Below are positions 26,131-33,494 of a stretch of 64,000 bases of DNA, in pieces. Location of the stretch: the NCBI GenBank assembly GCA_963765705.1, contig CAVXXJ010000001.1, positions 310,001 through 374,000 of the forward strand. The letters run 5' to 3'. A program made the position numbers and the translations under genes. The DNA comes from Gaiellasilicea sp963765705. GTDB taxonomy: Bacteria; Actinomycetota; Thermoleophilia; Gaiellales; Gaiellaceae. The notes under the pieces were generated by a model. The model did no database searches. It was given only the letters and a program-made list of their open reading frames with translations, and was not told where the DNA came from. Each line of letters starts with the position of its first letter. Position 1 is the stretch's first letter.

Positions 26131-26811
26131 GTGACGTACCGTATGGTCGTGGTCATGGAGCCGATCGCCCAGGCCGTGGAACCACTGCTCGACGAGGAGT
26201 CACGGCGCTGGCTCGACGAGCTCCGCGCCGACGAGCCGACGAGGCAGGCGGCGATCGCTCGCCTCCACTCTCTGCTCCTCGGCGCGGCGCGGTTCGAGGT
26301 CGCACGGCGGCGGCCGGCTCTGCCCCATCTCCGGGGCGGCGAGCTCGACGACATCGCGCTGGAGGCCGCGGACGACGCGCTGATGAGCGTCCTCAGGCGT
26401 CTCGACGACTTCCGCGGAGCCAGCCGCTTCACGACCTGGGTCTACAAGTTCGCGCTGCTCGAGGCCGCGGTGAGGCTGCGCAAGCGCGCCTGGCAGGGCC
26501 GCGAGATCCCGCTGGAGCCCGAGAGCTGGAGCGCGTTCGCGAGCGCCGGCCTGGAGCCGGACGCGGAGGCTGAGCAGAGCGAGCTGCTGGCGACGCTTCA
26601 GCGGGCGATCGACGAGATCCTGACGCCGCACCAGCGCCGCGTGCTCGTCGCGCTCGCCCTGAACGGGGTGCCGATCGACGTGCTCGCCGACCGTCTCGGC
26701 ACGACGCGCGGTGCGCTCTACAAGTCGCTGCACGACGCGCGCCGGAAGCTGCGCAGGCACCTGGACGAGTGCGGGCTCTCGGTCGGCTCGCTCCTGGAGG
26801 AGGCGACGTGA
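26131..26811 (+). CDS. ECF-type RNA polymerase sigma factor
   Basis: 226 residues. Region 2: GELDDIALEAADDALMSVLRRLDDFRGASRFTTWVYKFALLEAAVRLRKRAW. Region 4: EILTPHQRRVLVALALNGVPIDVLADRLGTTRGALYKSLHDARRKLRRHL, a helix-turn-helix. The start could be any of several codons between 26131 and 26155. It overlaps the zinc-finger gene downstream (GTGA), the usual arrangement with an anti-sigma factor. Confidence 0.9.
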   Translation: MTYRMVVVMEPIAQAVEPLLDEESRRWLDELRADEPTRQAAIARLHSLLLGAARFEVARRRPALPHLRGGELDDIALEAADDALMSVLRRLDDFRGASRFTTWVYKFALLEAAVRLRKRAWQGREIPLEPESWSAFASAGLEPDAEAEQSELLATLQRAIDEILTPHQRRVLVALALNGVPIDVLADRLGTTRGALYKSLHDARRKLRRHLDECGLSVGSLLEEAT

Positions 26812-27047
26812 GCGAACGCCCCGACCTCAACCACGCACTCGGCCGTCTGCTCGGACCCGCCGAGCCGGAGGTCGGCTGCGATGCCTGCTTCGACCAGCTC
26901 GACCGCTACGTCGAGCTCGAGCTGGCCGGCGCCGACGTCGATGCCGCCATCCCCGGGCTCCGCGCGCACCTGGCAGGGTGCCCCGCGTGCCGCGAGGAGT
27001 ACGAGAGCCTGCGCGCCCTCGTCGGCGGCGACGAGCCGTCGCGCTAG
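26808..27047 (+). CDS. Small zinc-finger protein, probable anti-sigma factor
   Basis: 79 residues, GTG start overlapping the sigma gene stop. The cysteine pattern CDACFDQLDRYVELEL...LRAHLAGCPACREEYESL gives the His-X3-Cys-X2-Cys core of ZAS anti-sigma domains plus an extra CxxC at the front. No TM helix, so it would be a cytosolic, possibly redox-sensitive, inhibitor of the adjacent sigma factor. Ends at a CTAG shared with the ABC permease. Confidence 0.82.
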   Translation: MSERPDLNHALGRLLGPAEPEVGCDACFDQLDRYVELELAGADVDAAIPGLRAHLAGCPACREEYESLRALVGGDEPSR

Positions 27048-27838
27048 TCGACCAGCTTGCGCGTCATCGCGCGAATCGCGACCCGCCACGTCAGCAGGCC
27101 GAACAGCAGCAGCGCACCGAGGCGCGCGAGGTCGCTCCAGCCGACGAAGCCGAACGCCGCGTGGCGCACGAGCTCGACGCAGTGGTGCAGCGGGTTGACC
27201 TCACCGAGGGTCTGCGCCCAGCGCGGCAGCTGGTCGAGCGGGAAGAACGTGCCCGCGACGAGGAAGAGCGGCGTCAGCACGCCGCTCACGATGTAGCTGA
27301 AGTTGTCGATCGACTTCGCGAAGCCCGCGATGGTGATCCCGAAGCACGCCCAACCGAACCCGGCCACCCACGCGATCAGCGGCACGGTGAGCATCCCCCA
27401 CGCCGGGTCGAGCCCGAACACCATCGCCACCAGCATCGGCACGCAGCCGTAGACGCCGGCACGCGTGGCGATCCAGAGCGCCTCGGCGGTGACGAGCTCC
27501 TCGGTGTCCACGGGCGCCGCGAGGATCGCGTCGTACGTGCGCTGGAACTGGTACTTGACGAACACCCCGAACATCGCCGGGAAGGCGCTGGAGAAGAGCA
27601 CCGCGGTCGCGACCGTGCCGGTGCCGACGAACTCCACGTAGTCGTAGCCGCCGACACGGCTGACGAGCGAGCCGAACCCGAACCCGAACGCGAGCAGGTA
27701 GATCGTCGGGTCGACGGTCGAGGAGAACGTTGCCGACTTCCAGTAGGAGGAGTAGTTGACGACCTCCCGCACGAGCACGCCGGTGATGGCCGGGCGCTCG
27801 AGGCGACCCAGGCGGCGGCGCTCCGGCGCGACGGCCAT
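27044..27838 (-). CDS. ABC-2 type transporter permease (drug/polymer export type)
   Basis: 264 residues, six TM helices of the ABC-2 family: after ITGVLVREVVNYSSYWKSATFSSTVDPTIYLLAFGFGFGS come FPAMFGVFVKYQFQRTYDAILAAPVDTEELVTAEALW and the C-terminal SGVLTPLFLVAGTFFPLDQLPRWAQTLGEVNPLHHCVELVR, the signature end of DrrB/NodJ-like permeases. ATG overlaps the ATPase stop (TGATG). Works as a dimer with the adjacent ATPase to export lipids, polysaccharide or drugs; substrate unknown. Confidence 0.93.
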   Translation of the reverse strand: MAVAPERRRLGRLERPAITGVLVREVVNYSSYWKSATFSSTVDPTIYLLAFGFGFGSLVSRVGGYDYVEFVGTGTVATAVLFSSAFPAMFGVFVKYQFQRTYDAILAAPVDTEELVTAEALWIATRAGVYGCVPMLVAMVFGLDPAWGMLTVPLIAWVAGFGWACFGITIAGFAKSIDNFSYIVSGVLTPLFLVAGTFFPLDQLPRWAQTLGEVNPLHHCVELVRHAAFGFVGWSDLARLGALLLFGLLTWRVAIRAMTRKLVD

Positions 27839-28734
27839 CAGGCGATCTCCTCGCCGGTAAGGAGCACGAAGACGTCCTCGAGGTTCGCGGGCCGGCGCTC
27901 GCCCACCTGGGCGAAGCGGTTGCCGTTCTCGACGCCGAGGATCGACACGCTCGTACCGGTGCGGCGCGTGCGCAGGCCGTCGGACACGGCCTCCGCCTCC
28001 ACCTCGGCCAGCCGTGCCGGCGGCCCGTAGACCTCGAGCACCTCGCTGCCCGCGTGCTCGCGCACGAGCTCGGCGGGCGGCCCGGCCGCAACGGCCTTGC
28101 CGTGGGACATGATCAGCACCGTGTCGGCGAGCCGCTGCGCCTCCTCGATGTAGTGCGTCGACATGAGGATCGTCGTCCCCTCGCTGCGCAGCGCGTCGAT
28201 CAGCGCCCAGAGCTCCTGCCGGACCTGCGGGTCGAGACCGACGGTCGGCTCGTCGAGCAGCACGAGCCGCGGCCGGTGGACGAGCGAGCGCGCGATCAAC
28301 AGTCGCCGGCGCATGCCGCCGGAGAGCTTGTCGACGCGCGAGTCGCGCCGGTCCTCGAGCTTCGCCATCTTCAGCGCCCGCTCGATCGCCGCCGGCCGCT
28401 CGGAGCGGCCGATCCGGTAGAGGTGGGCGAAGACGAGCAGGTTCTGCGCCACGGTCAGTGTCACGTCGAGGTTGTCGAGCTGGGGCGTCACGCCGCACTG
28501 GGCGCGCGCCGCCTTCGACTCCTCCGGGAGCTTGAAGCCGAGCACCTCGATCTCGCCTTCGTCCGCGATCGATTGCGCGGTGAGCAGCCGCATCGTCGTC
28601 GACTTGCCGGCGCCGTTCGGGCCCAGCAGGCCGACGCACGTGCCCTCCGGCACGTCGAGGTCGAGCCCGTCGACCGCGGTGATCGGGCCGTAGCGCTTCA
28701 CGGCCCCGCGGATGCGGATGGCGAGATCGGTCAC
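27838..28734 (-). CDS. ABC transporter ATP-binding protein (DrrA/NodI-like)
   Basis: 298 residues. Walker A GPNGAGKSTTMRLL (about 35-48), Q-loop in CGVTPQLDNLD, signature LSGGMRRRL, Walker B LVLLDEPTVGLDP, H-loop MSTHYIEEAQ. The C-terminal extension after residue 220 (LEVYGPPARLAEVEAEAVSD...LEDVFVLLTGEEIA) is typical of DrrA-type exporters. Translationally coupled to the permease gene. Confidence 0.95.
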   Translation of the reverse strand: MTDLAIRIRGAVKRYGPITAVDGLDLDVPEGTCVGLLGPNGAGKSTTMRLLTAQSIADEGEIEVLGFKLPEESKAARAQCGVTPQLDNLDVTLTVAQNLLVFAHLYRIGRSERPAAIERALKMAKLEDRRDSRVDKLSGGMRRRLLIARSLVHRPRLVLLDEPTVGLDPQVRQELWALIDALRSEGTTILMSTHYIEEAQRLADTVLIMSHGKAVAAGPPAELVREHAGSEVLEVYGPPARLAEVEAEAVSDGLRTRRTGTSVSILGVENGNRFAQVGERRPANLEDVFVLLTGEEIA

Positions 28735-28743
28735 GCGGAGAAC

Positions 28744-29115
28744 CTACTCGGCGATGACCGAGAGGATGTTGCCCGCGGGATCCTTGAACCAGGCGATCGT
28801 CGGCCCCTCGTCGACGCGGGCGATCCCCTTCTCGTCCTGGTCGAAGCCCTCGTAGTGCTCGAAGGCGACGCCGGCCGCCGTCAGCTGGTCGACGGCGGCG
28901 TCGACGTCCTCGACCGGGAAGTTGAGGACGGTGAATGTGGCGGGGACGTGGTTCTCCTTGGGATAGATGAAGACCTCGCCCCCACCGGCGAGGTGCAGCC
29001 CGAGCCCGCCCATCTCCTCGGAGACGTCGAGGCCGAGCGTCTCGCCGTAGAACGTCGTCGATGCGGGGATGTCGTTCGACGAGAAGCCGGAGAACGCCTT
29101 TGAGTCCTTGAACAT
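28744..29115 (-). CDS. Single-domain VOC protein
   Basis: 123 residues from ATG 29115 with GAAAGGA upstream. VOC pattern: FSGFSSNDIPASTTFYGETLGLDV, GEVFIYPKENHVPATFTVLNFPVEDVDAAVDQL and FKDPAGNILSVIAE. Known relatives are small glyoxalase/bleomycin-resistance-like proteins; no metal triad is clear, so enzymatic function is unproven. It lies 12 bp after the MFS gene and is probably cotranscribed with it. Confidence 0.88.
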   Translation of the reverse strand: MFKDSKAFSGFSSNDIPASTTFYGETLGLDVSEEMGGLGLHLAGGGEVFIYPKENHVPATFTVLNFPVEDVDAAVDQLTAAGVAFEHYEGFDQDEKGIARVDEGPTIAWFKDPAGNILSVIAE

Positions 29116-29126
29116 CACGTGTCCTT

Positions 29127-30569
29127 TCAGTCGTTTGCGGCCACGGGCGAGGCCGTGGCTCGGTCGATTTCAGGTCCCGGCGCGTGAGTAGCCTCCCGGA
29201 GCAGCGTGCCGCCGATCACGGCCGCAGCGGCGGCGAACAAGGCGCCGGCGAGGAACGCAGCGTGGTAGCCGGTGGTCAATGCGGCGAGCGAGTCGCCGTG
29301 CGTACGGGCGGCCGCGAGGCTGGCGAGCACGGCAAGCCCGAGCGCGCCACCCATCATGAACGCGGTGTTGACGACGCCCGAGGCCAATCCGGCCTCGCTG
29401 GGCTCGACGTCGCTCATGGCGGCGAGCAGCACCGGGTTGAACGCGATCCCGGCGCCGAGGCCGAGCAGGATCATGCTCGGGAGGACGTCGACGACGAAGA
29501 TGCCGTCGACCGGTGCCCGCGCGAAGAGCACGAGGCCGAGGGCCGCCAGCAGCAGCCCGGTGGCCAGCGGCCTCCTATAGCCGTAGCGCATGACCAGCTT
29601 CGCGGACACGCCGACCGAGAGGATGCCCATGATCAGGTTGCCCGGCAGGAAGGCAAGACCGACCTGCAGCGGGCTGTAGCCGAGCACGAGCTGGAGGTAG
29701 AGCGCCGAGAGGAAGAACCAGGCGAACATCGCGGCGGACCAGAGAATGCCCACCACGTTCGCGACCGCGAGGTTGTGCAGCCGGAGGTAGCCGAGCGGCA
29801 CGAGCGGCGCGCGGACGTTCGCCTCGATCGCGAGGAAGATCGCGAACAGCGCGGCGCCGGCGCCCAGGAAGCCGAGCGTCTGCGCGGAGGCCCATCCCTC
29901 CTGATTGCCGTTGACGATCGCGTAGACGGCGAGCATGATCGCCACGGTGACGGTCACTGCGCCGGCGACATCGAGGCGGCGCGCCTCGCCGACACCCTCG
30001 GAGCTCGGCACGAGCTTCAGCGTCAGCAGGACGACGAGCACGCCGACCGGGACGTTGACGAGGAAGATCCAGTGCCAGCTGAGCACGTCGGTCAGGATCC
30101 CGCCGAGCAGCACGCCGATGCTGCCGCCGCCGGAGGCGACGAAGCCGAAGATGCCCATCGCCTTGGCCCGGTCGGCCGCTTCGGTGAAGAGGGTCAGCAT
30201 CAGCGAGAGGGCAACTGCCGAGACGACCGCGGCGCCGAGCCCCTGCACGGCGCGGGCGGCGATCAAGAGCTCCTGCGAGTTCGAGAGCCCGCAGACAAGA
30301 GACGCGATCGTGAACAACGTCGTGCCGATCGCGAACAGACGCCGGTGTCCGAAGAGGTCACCGAGCCGCCCGCCCAGCAGCAGGAACCCACCGAAGGTGA
30401 GCAGGTAGGCGTTGATGATCCAGGCGAGCGACGTCTCGGAGAAGCCGAGGTCGGTCCGGATCGACGGCAGCGCCACGCCGACGATCGTCACGTCGAGCAC
30501 GATCATCAGGTCGCCCAGGCAGAGGACGTACAGCGCGAGCCAGCGGGTGCGACTATCCAAATTGCTCAT
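29127..30569 (-). CDS. MFS drug exporter, DHA2 (14-TM) family
   Basis: 480 residues. Motif A-like LGGRLGDLFGHRRLFAIGTT and motif C-like SGGGSIGVLLGGILTDVLSWHWIFLVNVPVGVLVVLL are the hallmarks of QacA/EmrB-type proton-driven multidrug exporters, together with the N-terminal LMIVLDVTIVGVALPSIRTDLGFSETSLAWIINAYLLTFGGFLL. A 20-bp palindrome lies about 60 bp upstream of its start and could be its operator. No TetR/MarR gene is adjacent. Confidence 0.94.
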   Translation of the reverse strand: MSNLDSRTRWLALYVLCLGDLMIVLDVTIVGVALPSIRTDLGFSETSLAWIINAYLLTFGGFLLLGGRLGDLFGHRRLFAIGTTLFTIASLVCGLSNSQELLIAARAVQGLGAAVVSAVALSLMLTLFTEAADRAKAMGIFGFVASGGGSIGVLLGGILTDVLSWHWIFLVNVPVGVLVVLLTLKLVPSSEGVGEARRLDVAGAVTVTVAIMLAVYAIVNGNQEGWASAQTLGFLGAGAALFAIFLAIEANVRAPLVPLGYLRLHNLAVANVVGILWSAAMFAWFFLSALYLQLVLGYSPLQVGLAFLPGNLIMGILSVGVSAKLVMRYGYRRPLATGLLLAALGLVLFARAPVDGIFVVDVLPSMILLGLGAGIAFNPVLLAAMSDVEPSEAGLASGVVNTAFMMGGALGLAVLASLAAARTHGDSLAALTTGYHAAFLAGALFAAAAAVIGGTLLREATHAPGPEIDRATASPVAAND

Positions 30570-30629
30570 TTCATCCCCTTCCGGGCGATTTTGGTCGGTG
30601 TCGAAGAAGTAGACCGACGAGAGCGGCGG

Positions 30630-30649
30630 AACTCATCGGCCGATGAGTT
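30630..30649. promoter_or_regulatory. 20-bp perfect palindrome between the MFS and STAS genes
   Basis: AACTCATCGGCCGATGAGTT, perfect with no gap. It lies in the divergent gap and overlaps the upstream-most STAS start codon. The 14 bases GCGGAACTCATCGG covering its left arm recur at 32406-32419, upstream of the ECF sigma gene. Likely a repressor or activator site; it also contains GGAAC, the usual ECF -35 core. Confidence 0.6.
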
Positions 30650-30969
30650 TTCCCTTCGTTGCCGGTCTGTTCAGGTGGATGTCATCGCCACCGCAGAGCT
30701 CCATTTCCTTCGCGATCGAAGGGCCGATCGCCCGCGACGACCTGCCGGGGCTGTGCGATCGTGTCTGCGCGCTGCTGCAGGGAACCGATGCCGGCGTGGC
30801 GCTCTGCGACGTCAGTGGGGTCGATGTCGACGCCGTGACGGTCGACGCGCTCGCGCGGCTCCAGCTCGCCGCACGGCGGCACGACTGCCGGGTGCGGCTG
30901 TGCCACGCCTCGACCGAGCTGCTCGAGCTCGTCGCGTTCATGGGCTTGAGCGACGTCCTGCCGGACTAG
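30643..30969 (+). CDS. STAS-domain protein (anti-sigma factor antagonist-like)
   Basis: 108 residues from ATG 30643, or 96 from ATG 30679, which would free the palindrome. STAS pattern: SISFAIEGPIARDDLPGLCDRVCALLQ, GVALCDVSGVDVDAVTVDALARLQLAARRHDCRVRLCHASTELLELVAFMGLSDVL. The phospho-serine position of SpoIIAA (DxSG) reads DVSGVD, so Ser is present. Could act in a partner-switching cascade, but no kinase of the SpoIIAB type is nearby. Confidence 0.82.
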   Translation: MSFPFVAGLFRWMSSPPQSSISFAIEGPIARDDLPGLCDRVCALLQGTDAGVALCDVSGVDVDAVTVDALARLQLAARRHDCRVRLCHASTELLELVAFMGLSDVLPD

Positions 30970-31351
30970 CCGGCCGACGACGCGCCACCCCACTCCTCGG
31001 GAGCGACGTCCGCGATCGACTGCGAGAACGTCCAGCGATGGCCGGCCAGGTCCTCGGCCGTGTACTGCCTCTCGCCGTATGGATAGTTCGACGGCGGCTG
31101 CACGATCTGCGCGCCGACCCGATGGGCGCGCTCGTGGTGGCCGTCGACGTCGTCGATGCGCACCATCACCTCGACCCGACGGTGCTGGCCGCGCAGCTCG
31201 GTCAGGGCGACGGCTCCGTCCCCGACGGCGAGTTGGGCCGATGGTTCCCGGCTCGCCAGCGTTCGCTGAAGCCGAACGCGCCGCAGAGCCAGTCGATCGC
31301 CTCACCGACGTCGGGATACCCGAGCACCGGGATCACCGTGCTCGCCGGCAT
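30966..31351 (-). pseudogene. VOC (glyoxalase-like) protein with one frameshift
   Basis: N-terminal part from ATG 31351 (MPASTVIPVLGYPDVGEAIDWLCGAFGFSERWRAG) and C-terminal part (VEVMVRIDDVDGHHERAHRVGAQIV...TAEDLAGHRWTFSQSIADV) are in different frames; restoring one G near 31239 joins them into about 128 residues resembling PhnB/YdcJ-type VOC proteins. The conserved end DLAGHRWTFSQ is intact. It lies just downstream of the ECF sigma gene, often an effector or partner gene for this sigma class. Error or inactivation cannot be separated here. Confidence 0.75.
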
Positions 31352-31364
31352 CGAGCGGTTGGCG

Positions 31365-32342
31365 CTAAGACTCAAGCCGGGCGGGCAGGCCGAACAGCGG
31401 GAACAGCGTGTCGGTGTCGAGGAAGAACGTGAGCTCGCCGATCTTGCCGTCGGAGAGCTCGATCACCTGCAGCGCCCACGGCTCGTACCCGTCTCCGGTC
31501 TCGCTCGGCTTGTACTGCCCGAACGCCGGCGCACCGTTCGCGGCGACGGTCGGAATCACGCGCGAGCCCTGGCAGCCGATCCCCGGCCCGAACCACCACT
31601 CGAAGATGTCGTCGCGGCCGCTCAGCCAGAGGTCGAACGGCGGCATCGACTGCGTCGCGTCCTCGTGGATCAGCGAGGTGAGCGCGTCGATGTCGTAGCG
31701 CTCGAAGGCTTCGACGTAGCGCGCGAGCAGCTCTGCGTCCGCCTCGTCCACTGCGGCCGACGTGTCCGCGCTGACGTCGCTCTCCTCCAGCGTCGCTCGA
31801 GCGCGCTGGAGCGCGCTGTTGACGGACGCAACGCTCGTCTCGAGCAGCTCCGCGACCTCGCTCGCCTTCCAGCGCAGCACCTCGCACAAGATCAGGACTG
31901 CGCGCTGCCGAGGCGGAAGGTGCTGGAGCGCCGCGACGAACGCCAGCCGGATCGTCTCGCGGGCGACAGCCTCGTCTGCGGGATCCGGAATCGGCTGGAT
32001 CCACGTGACCTCGGGCAGCGTCTGCAGGTTCTCCACGATCGGCTCGCGGGCAGGGCCGAGGTCCATCGGCGTGGCGCGGCGCTCGCGCCCGCTCAGCATG
32101 TCGAGGCAGACGTTCGTGGCGATCCGGTAGAGCCACGAGCGGAGCGCGGCGCGACCCTCGAAGCCGTCGTACGAACGCCACGCTCGCAGGAACGTCTCCT
32201 GAACGGCGTCCTCCGCCTCGAAGGGCGAGGCGAGCATGCGGTAGCAGTACGCGATCAGCTCGCGCCGGTGCTGCTCGAGCTGGAGCTCGAGCTCGGCGGC
32301 GGCGGGCTTCGCCGTGAGCGACGATTCCTGCACGTGCGTCAT
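31365..32342 (-). CDS. ECF RNA polymerase sigma factor with C-terminal SnoaL-like domain
   Basis: 325 residues from MTHVQESS. Sigma regions 2 and 4 occupy about 25-190 (FEAEDAVQETFLRAWRSYDGFEGRAALRSWLYRIATNVCLDML; LPPRQRAVLILCEVLRWKASEVAELLETSVASVNSALQRAR). Residues about 205-325 form a SnoaL/NTF2-like domain (LLARYVEAFERYDIDALTSLIHEDATQSMPP..WFGPG). Sigma factors of this plan (SigJ/ECF41- or TIGR02960-like) use the tail as an intramolecular regulator instead of an anti-sigma protein. It is the last gene of the minus-strand subtilase/kinase/HD-GYP group, 97 bp after the regulator gene. Confidence 0.92.
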   Translation of the reverse strand: MTHVQESSLTAKPAAAELELQLEQHRRELIAYCYRMLASPFEAEDAVQETFLRAWRSYDGFEGRAALRSWLYRIATNVCLDMLSGRERRATPMDLGPAREPIVENLQTLPEVTWIQPIPDPADEAVARETIRLAFVAALQHLPPRQRAVLILCEVLRWKASEVAELLETSVASVNSALQRARATLEESDVSADTSAAVDEADAELLARYVEAFERYDIDALTSLIHEDATQSMPPFDLWLSGRDDIFEWWFGPGIGCQGSRVIPTVAANGAPAFGQYKPSETGDGYEPWALQVIELSDGKIGELTFFLDTDTLFPLFGLPARLES

Positions 32343-32438
32343 CGTACGCATTGCAGCCGGTCAGCCAGCGGGTTGTCCATCCTGATGCTTGGACGCCGCG
32401 CGGACGCGGAACTCATCGGTCTGCGCCAGGATTTGGCG

Positions 32439-33494
32439 CTAGGGCGAAACGAGCCGCAGGTTGCTCCGCTCGTCGCGGAAACGGTCGCGGATGTCGAGCG
32501 CCTCGGGGATCGCCGTCAGGAGAACCTCGAGCACGTCCGGGTCGAACTGGCGACCACGCTCTTCCCGCATCGTCGCGATCACCTCTTCGATCGGGAGCGC
32601 GAGGCGATAGACGCGATCGCTGACGAGCGCGTCGAAGACGTCGGCGACGGCGACGATCCTCCCGGCGAGCGGAATTGCCTCACCCGCAAGGCGCCGCGGA
32701 TAGCCGTAGCCGTCGAAGCGCTCGTGATGGGTCCAGGCGATCTCGGCGCCGAGCTGGAGCAGCGGCTCGCGCGTGCCGGCAAGGATGCTGTACCCCAGCT
32801 CCGTGTGGGTCTCGACGACGAGGCGCTCCTCGGCGCTGAGCGGAGCCGGCTTGCGCAAGATGTGATCGGGGATCGCGATCTTGCCGATGTCGTGGAGCGG
32901 GCTCGCGATCCTGATCAGATCGCAGCGGTCGTGCGGCAGCCCGAGCCGCCGCGCGATCAACTCGGAGCAGCGGCTGACGCGCTGGATGTGCTGCCCGGTC
33001 TCGTTGTCGCGCAGCTCCGCGGCCGCTGCCAGACGGTGGATCGTCTCCTCACGCGACCGGTCAAGCTCGGCCGTCCGCTCGGCAACGAGCTGCTCGAGCC
33101 GCACGTGATGGGCTCTGTTCTCGATCTCGAGGCGGCGCCGTCGCAAGGCATTGGCGATCCCGATGTTGACCTCGCTGTCCCGGAACGGCTTGACGATGTA
33201 GCCGTACGCCCCGAGCGCGAGCGCCGTCTCGGCGAGCTGCGGATCGTCGGCGCCGCTGACCATCACGACGGCCACATCCGTGCGGCCGCCGACGACGTCG
33301 TGGACGAGCTCCAACCCGGATTCGCCCGGAAGGTTCACGTCGCAGAGGATGACCTCGAACGAGCCTGCGCCAAGTTCGGCGCGGGCCTCCCTCGTGTTCC
33401 CCGCGACGGTCGCCAGGTGGCCTTCGCCGGCCACCAGCCGCCGGAGCGCCTCGCACACGGCGGGGTCGTCGTCAATGATGAGGACTCGCGCCAA
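32439..33494 (-). CDS. Response regulator with HD-GYP output domain (probable cyclic-di-GMP phosphodiesterase)
   Basis: TTG start at 33494 gives MARVLIIDDDPAV behind GGGAGGG; a longer GTG start (33521) is possible. The receiver (1-120) has LIIDDD, VILCDVNLPGESG (phospho-Asp), MVSGAD and YIVKPFRD. A coiled linker (HHVRLEQLVAERTAELDRSREE) follows, then HD-GYP with LHDIGKIAIPDHILRKPAPLSAEE and HHERFDGYGYPRRLAGE. It overlaps the kinase gene by 23 nt, so this is a cognate pair. The expected output is cyclic-di-GMP breakdown on phosphorylation. Confidence 0.94.
   Translation of the reverse strand: MARVLIIDDDPAVCEALRRLVAGEGHLATVAGNTREARAELGAGSFEVILCDVNLPGESGLELVHDVVGGRTDVAVVMVSGADDPQLAETALALGAYGYIVKPFRDSEVNIGIANALRRRRLEIENRAHHVRLEQLVAERTAELDRSREETIHRLAAAAELRDNETGQHIQRVSRCSELIARRLGLPHDRCDLIRIASPLHDIGKIAIPDHILRKPAPLSAEERLVVETHTELGYSILAGTREPLLQLGAEIAWTHHERFDGYGYPRRLAGEAIPLAGRIVAVADVFDALVSDRVYRLALPIEEVIATMREERGRQFDPDVLEVLLTAIPEALDIRDRFRDERSNLRLVSP

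Noticed and set aside
30600..30660. Perfect palindrome considered as an intrinsic terminator
   Set aside because: It lies between divergent genes at a start codon, so termination makes no sense there; an operator is more likely.
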